Of a stretch of DNA of 64,000 nucleotides, positions 1 through 10,100 are shown piece after piece. A program made the translations under genes and the position numbers. The notes under the pieces are model-generated. The model had not been told where the DNA came from. It made no database searches and saw only the letters and a program-made list of their open reading frames with translations. Numbering within the stretch: position 1 is the stretch's first letter; each line of letters starts with the position of its first letter. Origin of the DNA: Simmondsia chinensis (taxonomy: Eukaryota; Streptophyta; Magnoliopsida; Caryophyllales; Simmondsiaceae). Where the stretch lies: the NCBI GenBank assembly GCA_018398585.1, contig JAGTTD010000005.1, positions 35,280,750 through 35,344,749 on the forward strand, given 5' to 3'.

Positions 1-330
1 TCAATTTTAAGTAATGCTTGTGAATCCTTGAGATTGAATTTCTATAATAAAATAGCTTTATAAAGTCTATTATGTAGGGGATTGAAGGTAACAGTTTGGA
101 TTAAAAAAAACTTAAGCAGACTGGATTGACCTACTTGGTATCGGTTTTTTGGTAGTTTTTGGTTTTTTAAAACATTTTTTTTCCTAGTTTCTTCCTAGTT
201 TGAATGAAACTGAAAATGGGCAAATGAAAAATAAGAAAAAGTTGTCATAATAACTTGGTTTTCATTCTTAAGAGAGAGAGGAAGAGAGAGAAGGGGGGGA
301 GGGGATTCAAAAACTGCAAATAGAATACAG

Positions 331-1125
331 AGTCGGTTCCGAAAATAATGCTAAAAAATAAAAAATATACTGCTGAAACAAAAAATTCTATATCTACTGT
401 TGAACCGCGTTGATAAAACGCGGCTATGATTAACCGCGTCTTAAGAATGCGTTTAAAATTTAAAAAACTCGCATCTTTAAGATGCGGTTATACCAGTAAA
501 ACCGCGTCTCAAACACGCGGTTTAAAATGAACAAAACCGCGTCTTAATGACACGGTTTAATGACTTAATGACGCGGTTTATACAAGATAAAAACTGCGTC
601 ATTAAGACGTGGTTCACTGCGCCTTTAAACCCCCCCGGACTCATTCATTCGCCCGTGCTTTCTCCCCAGCTCTCGCCGTCCTTCTGCCTCTTTCTCGTTA
701 ATCCACCCCCAGTGACGTCGTCCGTTGCCGCCCTTTTTTTGCTTTATACACCGGAGACCTTTCAAGTACCATTATCGGAGTTATTTGACCTCCATTTATG
801 ATGCTGGAGCTTCATCGAGAGGAACATGGAATCAATATGATAGTCATTACGACTTGTAGCATAATGGAAAGTATAAGGGAAGAAAAAGTGAAGAATTGCG
901 GCATAATAGTAAGTATAAGCGCCGAAAACGAGATTGAGGTTTACTGCGGGTAAGCCGCGTCTACTCGAGGCGGTTAAAAAGGAACCGCTTTTTGGGGAAT
1001 CGGTTTTCTTGGATTTTAAACGCGTCTTGTTAACACGGTTCAATAGTAGTTATGGAAATATTTTTTTTTCAGCATTATATTTTTTGTTTTTTTATTTTTC
1101 AGCATTATTTTCGGAATTGACTCTC
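331..1125. mobile_element. Non-autonomous TIR element with CG-rich subterminal hairpins
   Basis: The two ends are inverted repeats. The left end begins gagtcggttccgaaaataat and the right end closes with the near complement (attattttcggaattgactc). The similarity runs inward about 100 bp into motifs containing ccgcgt. No transposase reading frame is visible. The interior (about 625-930) is a less repetitive, pyrimidine-rich stretch. A second copy lies inverted at about 30115-30915. Subterminal repeat arrays are known in CACTA and some Mutator-like families, but no CACTA terminus and no clear target-site duplication was found, so the superfamily is left open. Confidence 0.6.
403..625. repeat. 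Array of short CG-rich palindromes (aaccgcgtc...gacgcggtt)
   Basis: At least four short imperfect palindromes follow one another. Each pairs an aaccgcgtc-like half with a gacgcggtt-like half over a few intervening bases. Units are joined by AT-rich linkers. The motif recurs near the right end of the same element (about 935-1045), in the neighbouring element (about 1548-1710) and in the inverted copies (about 29550-29700, 30205-30300 and 30625-30840). The CpG density is striking against the AT-rich background. Confidence 0.7.
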
Positions 1126-2747
1126 ATTTTTGTAGTAATAGTAAAGATGTCATTTTACTTAAAAATGGAGCTTCTCTCCTGCATTGATATCTTATTTTAT
1201 AATCTTATTTTTATTCTTTTTAGTTATTTTAATTGTTGATAATAAATTAATAGTTAATGTTAATTTTTTATTATTTTAATTATTTCAAAATATATGACAA
1301 AAACTACATCTAAAATAAAATATGATTAAAAATAACTAATTACATATCTATTAGAGGGTCAAAATTTTTTTTAAAACAAAAAAAATTCATATATAACTGT
1401 TAAAAAAATAATAATAAGGCCAAAACACCGTTTGTTCTAAAAGCTACTACTTTCGCCTCTCTAAGCATGAGCGGTATTTCGAGTCGGTACCGAAAATAAT
1501 GCTCAAAAAAAAAATAATGCTGAAAAAAAAAAATTCCATACCTAACTTTAAACCGTGTTTATAAAATACGGTTATAATAAACCGCGTAAAAAAACGCGTT
1601 TCAACTTCAAAAAGCTAAACGCTTCTGTGAAACGCGGTTCTGTCATTATACCGCGCCTGTAGACGCGTTTCATGCTGAATAAAAACGCGTCTTACATTCA
1701 CGCGTAACCAACCCTACCTCCTCTCCTCTCTCTCTCTCTTTCAAAATCGCTCACCCAAACGAAACGACACTCTCGTCTCCTCTCCACCGCACTCTCCGCC
1801 TCTCTGTCCCGCTCTTTCTCTCTCTACCGGTATTAAATCTCTCTCTTTGATGAAATTTGCTTTAATTTCTTCGTATTTTTTTGTTTATTTTCATGTTTAT
1901 TCCTCCAATTTTGCGTGTCCTGATTCAACCGGGCTAGTTTTGTTCTCTTTTGTTGTATCTTTTTTGAGATGTGATTCTGATTGGGTTTCATTTTTAGGGT
2001 TTTAAAGTGTTCTTTGAGTGTCAAGGAAATAGATCTCGAGTTTTGTGTTGAATTTTTGTGGTTTTGAAACTTATGTAATAGATATAACCATCTCGAGCCT
2101 ATGACGAGCCGAGCCCGAGCCCACAACGAGCCGAGCTCGAGCCCGAAATTTCGAAGCTCGCCGAGCTCTGAGCCGAGCCTGAGCCGAGCTAATTGTTAAC
2201 GAGCCAAGCCTGACGGCCCTCATTGGGAGCATCGGCGGGAAATGTGGCTCCAAAGGGTCTCAACAACCAATCCCAGATTTGTGGCTTAGGAAATTCAGAC
2301 CCCTTTTTTTCTCTAAATTTAAAATAGACAAAACACAAAGTTTTAGCTCGGTTGAGCACTACATAGAAAAATTTATAAATAGGTCATGAAATACCGTTCA
2401 TGCTTAGAGAGGCGAAAGTAGTAGCTTTTAGGACAAACGGTGTTTTGACCTTATTATTATTTTTTTAACAGTTATATATATGAATTTTTTTTGTTTTAAA
2501 GAAAATTTTGACCCTTTAATAGCTATGTAATTAGTTATTTTTAATCATATTTTATTTTAGATGTATTTTTTGTCATATATTTTGAAATAATTAACATTAA
2601 GTATTAATTTATTATCAACAACTAAAATAGCTAAAAAGAATAAAAATAAGATTATAAAATGAGATACCAATGGAGAAGAGAAGCTCCATTTTTAAGTAAA
2701 ATGACGTCTTTACTATAACGACAAAAATGAGGCTTTAAATAATAGGA
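1126..2747. mobile_element. Long-TIR foldback/Pack-type element with captured gene leader
   Basis: Positions about 1130-1465 and about 2395-2740 are long inverted repeats of each other; both contain the stretch around gcctctctaagcatg. Between them lie ccgcgt-type subterminal motifs (1548-1710), a pyrimidine-rich leader-like stretch (1715-1850) and a segment to about 2090 that looks like an intron start. Part of this matches the 5' leader region upstream of the TFIP11 copy at 40465-40580. Positions 2095-2220 are a gagccgagc-rich repeat. No transposase is visible. The 97-codon open frame here (1833-2126 minus) is not supported as a gene. Confidence 0.6.
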
Positions 2748-2890
2748 CAATGTTGGAGGGAGTCTAACGTATAATTTATCTCCAAAAACATAGCATCCAC
2801 TTTTAGGAGAGGCACAGAACAACGTCGTTTCCTTACCACACTTTCCTGAGTACTGACTATCTTGATGTTTCCTCTGGATTATGAATGTCC

Positions 2891-2892
<2 letters not shown>

Positions 2893-2932
<40 letters not shown>
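2893..2932. repeat. (TA)n microsatellite
   Basis: An uninterrupted TA dinucleotide run of about 40 bases. The right arm has a compound CT/TA run at the equivalent place (63610-63680). Confidence 0.95.
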
Positions 2933-2935
<3 letters not shown>

Positions 2936-2948
2936 GAGAATCCACTTA

Positions 2949-4141
2949 ATTTATAAACCATCAATTAATCTAAAAGTAACCCAATTATGTGTTAATACAC
3001 CAAAAAATAAACCAACTATATTTTCTAACCAAAAAATAACATAACTTTAACTTTCTAACCAAAAAATAATCCAACTCTATAACTTTTTTACCCAAAAATA
3101 ACCCAACTCTAACTTTTCTATCAAAAAAATTAAATTCTAAAATTAATCTAAAAATAGCCGAACTCTAAAAATTTGATTTAAAAAATGCTGAATTGTGATG
3201 CTCCAATAGTATATTTTTCTTTTACGTATTTTTGGTTTAGCTTGTTCTCTGTAGGGCCGCAAATGAGCCATGCCGGCTCTAGAGCCAGTTTCACTTGGTT
3301 CATTAAGGGCTCGGCTTGGGTTCGTTTAGGTCGACTTGAAAGCCTGCTCAACTCGTTTAAAGGCGGCTCGTTTAAATAAACAAGCCAAATGGAACCGAGG
3401 CCAGCTGGACTCGAAAGGCTAACGAGCGGGTTTGATTATTGGCTTGCATGTCTACATTACGGAATTGAGTTGCATGCATTTTTTTTTTTTTCCAATTTTA
3501 ATACAAGATTTATTTTATTTCAAGTAACAATAATCATAAATGAGGTTAACAAACTTAATAAATTAGCTTAACGAGCCTTGTAAATGAGCGCAATGACCAG
3601 CTCACCAAATAATCAAGCCTAAATGATACCGATACTGAGCCAGTCTCATTTAGTAAACGAGCTGATCCAAGCACAAACATGCGGTTCGGTTAGATAAATT
3701 AGACCAATACTGAGTTGGTCTCATTTAGTTAAAGAGCCAAGTCGGGCCAAGCGAGCTGTGGTTCGGCCCGGCTTATTTGCAGGCTTAGTTCTCTTAATTG
3801 TATTCCTCGGTTGCTTTGCTTATTCTTTGCCCCAGAATGTTACCTTTTTGTGGGGTTATATTCAATTATCGAGAAAAAGCGTATTTTTAGGTTGGTTAGG
3901 TAGAAAAAGAAATCAAGCCAAACCTAAAATACATAAAAGAAAAATATACTGTTGGAGCATCATATCACACGCCATACTTGACCATCAATTCATTATTTTT
4001 TAAAATTAATTTTAGAGTTTGATTATTTTTTTAATATAAAGGCTAGAGTTGGGTTATTTTAAAAAAAAATAAAATCAGATTATTTTTTAGTATATTGACA
4101 TATATTTGGATTACTTTAACAGTAATTGTTGATTTATAAAT
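2949..4141. mobile_element. TIR element with about 30-bp internal repeats, just upstream of DNMT2
   Basis: The left end (atttataaaccatcaattaa) is complementary to the right end near 4110-4141. Both ends are followed inward by degenerate tandem units of about 30 bp built on 'aaaaaataacccaactctaac'. A hAT MITE (3252-3787) is nested inside. Related copies are at 62459-63600 (right arm), about 40719-42262, and a partial one at 18286-19265. The right end is about 50 bp from the DNMT2 start codon, so this element probably supplies part of that gene's promoter or leader. No coding capacity is visible. Confidence 0.65.
3252..3787. mobile_element. hAT-type MITE, 536 bp
   Basis: The left terminus tagggccgcaaatgagcc and the complement of the right terminus (taagcctgcaaataagcc) are imperfect inverted repeats. 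They are flanked by an 8-bp near-duplication, gttctctg at 3244-3251 and gttctctt at 3788-3795. An 8-bp target site and this TIR style are typical of hAT elements. The interior is rich in gagcc/ggctc motifs with no transposase. The same insertion, with the same duplicated site, is in the right arm at 62811-63328, so it predates the arm duplication. Confidence 0.8.
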
Positions 4142-4191
4142 CCCATATTTATTGTATGCTTTGTTAGCGAATACAAATTGCCTCTGCAAAA

Positions 4192-7100
4192 ATGGAGGAG
4201 GGTTTAAGGAGGAGCGAGCAGAACGGCGGCGAGTCTCTACGAGTTCTTGAATTCTACAGTGGGATCGGCGGCATGGTTTCTCCTCTCTCTCTTGATCTCT
4301 CTCTCTCTCTCTTCAATTTGTAATTGTTCTCTCTCTGATGATGAAATTTTGTTGCGTTGAAATTCGAGAAGAGGTACTCGATGATGGCAGCTAGGGTTCA
4401 TGCGACTGTAATCGAAGCGTTTGAGATCAATGATCTTGCTAATGATGTATATGAATTCAATTTTGGTCATCGTCCTTTTCAGGTACTCTCTCTCTCTCTC
4501 TGTGTGTGTGTGTGGAGTTATTGTTCGTAAGTTTATTCAAATTGGTTTCTGATGGAGTTATTTACACTTTTGCTGACTGATGGTTGTTTGTTCAAATTGA
4601 TCCGTTCAGTTTTTCTTTTGTTCAGAAATAGTCCATAATGTTTCTAAATTTTTTCAAATTGTTTCTTTATTTTGTTGGTATATTTTTGAAATAAGTAAAA
4701 AGGTAGGGTTTTTTGGTGCCTTTTTGTGAAGAGATGTGTTTCTTCACAAGACGGGTCTCTTCCAAGAAAAACTTGAAAAACTATAAATAATCCTTCCATT
4801 CTCAGTACTAGTATATAAAACAACATTCTATCAATTTCTTGTTCTTTAATCTCATAAATTCATGCGCTCTGTACTCATTCTGACTTTGTATTTTGGTTTC
4901 ACTGTATCCCCTGGACTATTTCGATAAGGACAAATAAGTTTTAAGGAAAGTGGTTCATTACATGCCTTGAAGCCTTTTGTTGTTATGCCACCCTTTTTAT
5001 TGAATTTATCTAACAATTTTCTTTTGTTCAAAAAACCTAAGGTATTATTTAATGACGAAATTGATCTTTTATAAAGGGAATAAGAAAATTAAAAAGATAA
5101 GAGACTAATTTTGTTGTAAAATAAAATATGAAGGATTGGTTTGTACAAGAAAAAAGATAAGGATCAATTTGAACAAATACATAAACTTTAGGCACTCTTT
5201 TGTAATAAAGAAAGATGAGTGACCAATTTGAATAAACTTATAAATATTGGGTACCAACGGTGTGGATAACGTGTCTCTTATGTTTTATTTTATGACGAAA
5301 TTGGTCCCTCATCCTTGTGACCAACACAAGTGAAAATTATAAGACGATGGATCAAGTTGTTAGGAAATAAAACATGAACGGTTGTTTTAAACTCGGGAAA
5401 TCAATTTGAGCAAAATTGTGAACATTAGGGGCCAATGCAGTACGTATTCTCTCTATTTGAATGTAGTAGAATTTTTGCAATGGAATTGTTAACTAGGGGT
5501 GAACAAAAATTGGTCCGGACCGGACCGACCATATATCGGTCCGGTCTTTGGTCCTAGTATACAGGTTAATCGGTCTTCGGTCCTTAATAATTATATAAAT
5601 ATCTCATACAATAATCCTTAAATTATATATATATATATTATCTTTATGTCTAATTTTTAACTTTCATATGAAAATGTTTTTCTTCTTATAATTGCACTTC
5701 GTATATGAAACATTGGTCCAAATCGGTCCACTCCGATTCGGTCTGGACCGATTTCTAACCGGACTTGGACCGGACCAACCGGCTTTAATTGGTCCGGTCC
5801 TCGGTCTCATGATTTGACATAATTCGGTCTTCTGTCTGGTCCGGTTCGGTGTGGTCCTGGACCGATGTTGACAGAAAGGATTAATATATCAGTTTAGCTT
5901 ATTACTTATATCGATTGATTTTGGAATGGAATCTTGCTTAAGCTTCAATACCAAAATTGATTATCCTTATTTAACTGCGTATCAAATAAAGAAGAATAGG
6001 CAAATGGCTAATAGCCTCCCAATTACATAAATACCGAGCACCATCTTGTAACCAACCAAAAGTGATCCATCACTTAGCATAAAATAGAGTACAACTCATC
6101 ATAGATGCCAAGCTGACTAAAGAAACCTACCTTCTTGCATGACGGGCCATCCACAGGACTTTGGCCCTATAAATACCCGTACCACCCATCATAAAAACAC
6201 ACAATGGTCGACGAATAACACAGTTTTTAAAGAAAATTCTGGTAGTCCCATTCTCCATTGAGCTTTGAGTTAAGCTCTTCTTACAAATACCCTCGTAAAA
6301 CAAGCTTATACATGGACTCAGTGGCAGCTCCTTGGATTGGGCTAGACCCGATAAAATGCAAACAATCCAACATGTTTTGCAGAAAAGGGAAAGAGAGAAG
6401 GAGAAGAGAGAAAGGGAAAAAAAGAGGGGGAGGGGGGGGGGGATGATTCCCTGTAGGATGGAAAATGATGAATGATAGCTGGAAAAGATTACCGAATAGA
6501 GTAGGTGCAGTTTGGGTGAAGGGGTTTGAGATGGGGGCAGTCTTTCTCTTAGCTTTTCTGCACAAGTCTTATGTTTCTCTAGTGCGAGAACAAAGTGTGT
6601 TGTGTAGGATTTGGATGTTGATGGGAATGGTTTGGTATTTGAGTATTTTGTTTAGAATGGCATGTTTGGTATGAGTATTAGGTGAAAGGGGGTTTGCGGT
6701 TAATACTCTGAAAGCCTCATATCATTATGTTTGGTGTGCAAATGCAAGTTATTATTGGCGTAATCTGAATAGTCCCATTACCCCCAATGAGTGCACTATT
6801 GATGGGGGACTAGTGAAAGTTTTTCTGACCTGAAATGAAGGGAAAGGAAGCCGAATGGTAGGCGTGGAACATGACATTGCTTAGCCGCCGTCAACCCTAA
6901 GCCCAGCAGCCATGCTCGACTCTCAATGCTGTCACCCTCGCTGGATAAGTTGACTTAGTCCACTGATTGATTCAATGGCAGTGGCTGCATTTTCTTGACT
7001 GAGCTCTACCAGTTGCCCCTTCCTTGACCGCCATGTGACAGCTATGTGCCTCCGTACTAGCCTTCTCCCTCCATCAGGACTGTTTGCCCATTTCCCTTAT

Positions 7101-10100
7101 TCATAGACCAGTATCTCTCTCTATATCTGGATGATGATCACTCAAATTTGTGCCATATCTGGACATCAACAGTACGATCTGGCCAAAATTATGGGTGTTG
7201 ATGTCCGTGGTGTCACTGTTAAAATGTGTTGGCTCCTTTATTTGGCTGCTTGTGGATTTGGTGATTGCTATGATGGTGTGCGAGTAAGGAAGAGAAGGGG
7301 GAAAAAGGAGAGGGGAAGTGTGGCTAAGGAGGTGGTGTTGCTGGTGGATACGGTGGCTTAATCTTTTAGGATCCGCTTTTAACCATACCCAGTCTCTCTA
7401 CAAGATAGCACTCTGTCGGGGTAAGGCTGTGTACATCTCACCCTCCCTAGACCTTACTTTGGCATAGCCTCCTTGAGGCGTGAGGTGGTGGTTATTTTTG
7501 TGTAACCATACCCAACCAAGCAAGGGTAAAGGTTGCTTCATAGAATTCAACCCATGGATGGTTTACCTATGAAGGGTTCCTATTACCAAATTTGGCCTTT
7601 TTAAATAAGAATGCCTAACTATTTCTAGTTTCCTATTGATACTTGTTGGTTGCCATTGGAATGTGAGTGAAAAAGGATTCCTCAACTGCATCTTATTTTG
7701 TGAATGTTTATTCCTTGTCAATTGACTCCCTTCATACCTGAAATAACAAACTACCGCTTATTTTTCTCACACAGGGTAATATTCAGAGCTTGACAGGGGC
7801 AGATCTTGACAAATATCAAGCTCATGCCTGGTTTCTTTCTCCTCCATGCCAACCTTACACAAGGCAAGGTGACCTGTCTATAATCTAACATCTTTTTTGG
7901 AGTGATGGTTTCTTTGACAAAGAATTATCTAAAAGCCCCATGGGGTTGGCTAATAAGTGGTAAGGCACTTGGACATGACATCTTATAAAAATCCTAGCAT
8001 TAGGTGTACATGACTACTTGGGGCCACTCACTTGATCTTTGTGCTCCAACTTAGCCTGTTGCACGTATGGAAACTTATGAATGAGCCATGTGTGCAACCT
8101 AGAGATTGGTCATGGCGTGCGTAGCCTGGTGATTTTAGCATTATTTTATTTGGTTTAGTCGTTTTGGGGCTAGTAATTTGCTAGTTGAGTTTTGTACATA
8201 TTTTATCTAATATTATCTTAGGGATTAGCTTTTCCTATAAATATAGCTTTATAATTCATTATCTTTAGTTTTTGAGAAATTATTGAGTTTTGTTCTTCAG
8301 CAACAAGTAGTGCTAATCACCTAGCACAAAAGTGCCAGTTACCAAAAACAAGGCTCATCTAAATGTTTCATTTTTAGGTCTCCAAAAGGACTCAAGCGAT
8401 GCTCGGGCTTTCTCTTTTCTCAACATTCTTGAGCTTATACCACAATTATCACATGCTCCACTCATGATATTCGTGGAAAACGTTGTTGGATTTGAGGTAT
8501 GTTGCTAAGGGCCCGTTTGGCCAAGCTTCCTTTTTGGAAAAAAAGTGATTTTTTCTAGGATTTGAGGGTGTTTGGTTTGGAAAGAAAAATTCTTTTAAAT
8601 AGAAGCAGAAGCCCTTTTTTTGCTTTTAAGTGAAGGTAGAAAACTAGCGCTTCTCCTTTAAAGTATAAGGATAAGCAAAAACTAAAAACTTTTTAGACAT
8701 AAATATCCCTATTGAAAGCACACTTTACAAAAGTGATTCTGAAAAAGCAATTTTTTCACAGTTTTACCAAACAATTGATGATTCTAGTACGCAACCTTGT
8801 TCATACTTCTTTCTCAGTATTGTGGGGTCTGCTTCTGTACAGACATCTGATACTCATAGCAAGTTGATTGAGGTCTTGGCAAGTAGTGGTTATGTTACAC
8901 AGGAGTTCATCTTAAGCCCCTTGCAGTTTGGAATTCCATACTCAAGGCCCCGCTACTTTTGCCTGGTATTTTATTTCTCTCACTCACTTAAGCATACATT
9001 CACTCGCCGTGGCTAAGTTTGGCGGCTTCGGCCACCGTATTCTTTCGTACAAAACGTAGTTTGCATAATGGTGTCACAGAAGCATGGTATCACGTTACAT
9101 AATAGGTCACTCCGACCACATTGGGCTTTTGAGGGACAAAAGTTGCTTTTAAAACTTGCATTTGCAAGAATTTGAATAACTTGTTTTACATTTTTTTTTT
9201 TTTACTTTATCTTTGTTTTATGGTTTTTAATGTGTATAATATGTCTTAGTTAATGAAAGTAAATTATACAAAACCCCTGGGACTTTTCATTCAAAGTCGA
9301 AAAGTCTTGATTACAAATAAAATCATGCACTAAGCGCCCACCAATCCTTGGCTGATTTATTGGTTGAATGATTTTTGGATATAGCCTATTTTGTGTTTCT
9401 GTGGTGTTTTGTGCAGTCCCTTATGCCACTTGAAAGTCAAGTCGTAGTTGCATTTCCAAAAGAAACATTAAAATGCTTGTTTATTTGCTGACCTGCCATG
9501 GTTATAGGCTCCCTTTGGCGACTAGGTAAAGGAGGGTAGAGAGGGATAGAGAAGGGGAGGGTAAAAGAAAGGTAAAGAGAGGGAAGGTAAGGGGTTATCG
9601 TACTCATTTTTTGGGTTTGTTTAATAAAAAGGGGTAAGGAGAGTAAATGGGCTACTGTTGTTTGGAAATTGGGTCAAGGGGGTGAGAGTAAAGAGAGTTA
9701 TAGTTAAAGTAAGGACAAACTTGTCCAAAATCTTTTAAATTTTACCTACGTGTTAACCCCATACTCCCGTTATCCCTGGGAAAAAATTGCCAAACATGGA
9801 TAAAAGTTTATCCTCCATTACCTTTTACCCCTCTTTACCCCATTGCTAAGTAAGGGGTTAATGACCTTTTATTATAAATAGTATGATTTTTGAGAATCTA
9901 AAACGAAGGGGAGCAAAAAGAGGGAAACCCATGCACGATACGACCCGCTTGATTTTGACATGAATCCGACACATTTATCATTTTAAAGCAAATTCAACTA
10001 TTTTACATGTTTGCTATGTTGGCAAACATGGATTTAGCAACACAATACATTTGTTGCCCCTGGGGTTTGGTAAGGGTCAGCGTACTTTATGATTGGTCAA

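Larger units (their letters stand above)
1..2480. repeat. Inverted copy of 28735-31256 (two adjacent foldback-type elements)
   Basis: Read as reverse complement, this block matches 28735-31256 nearly end to end. The order is kept: a CG-rich element (331-1125) followed by a long-TIR element (about 1126-2747). At its left edge the match still runs when the window ends, so it may continue upstream. In the other copy the match ends about 60 bp before a copia LTR. At the right edge the other copy stops inside the outer TIR, so 2481-2747 has no partner there. Identity looks well above 90 percent by eye; no alignment was run. Confidence 0.85.
4483..7774 (+). other. DNMT2 intron 2 (3.3 kb)
   Basis: Donor gtactc follows CAG and the acceptor is cacacag. 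The interior has a CT/GT microsatellite at the donor side and old repeat fragments with 'caatttgaa' motifs (about 4530-5470). It also has the ggtccgg-rich repeat (5495-5875), a purine/G-rich run (6380-6442) and a SINE-like stretch (7379-7500). Small open frames here (6258-6446, 6465-6674, 7131-7361) have no supporting features. Confidence 0.8.

Noticed and set aside
403..625. CRISPR-like array
   Set aside because: Units are irregular palindromes with variable linkers at transposon ends in a plant genome; no uniform repeat-spacer structure.
1833..2126. 97-codon open frame on the minus strand (and its twin at 29072-29371) as a gene
   Set aside because: Lies in the captured leader/intron-like segment and the gagccgagc repeat; Lys/Asn/Gln-rich translation of AT-rich DNA with no domain.
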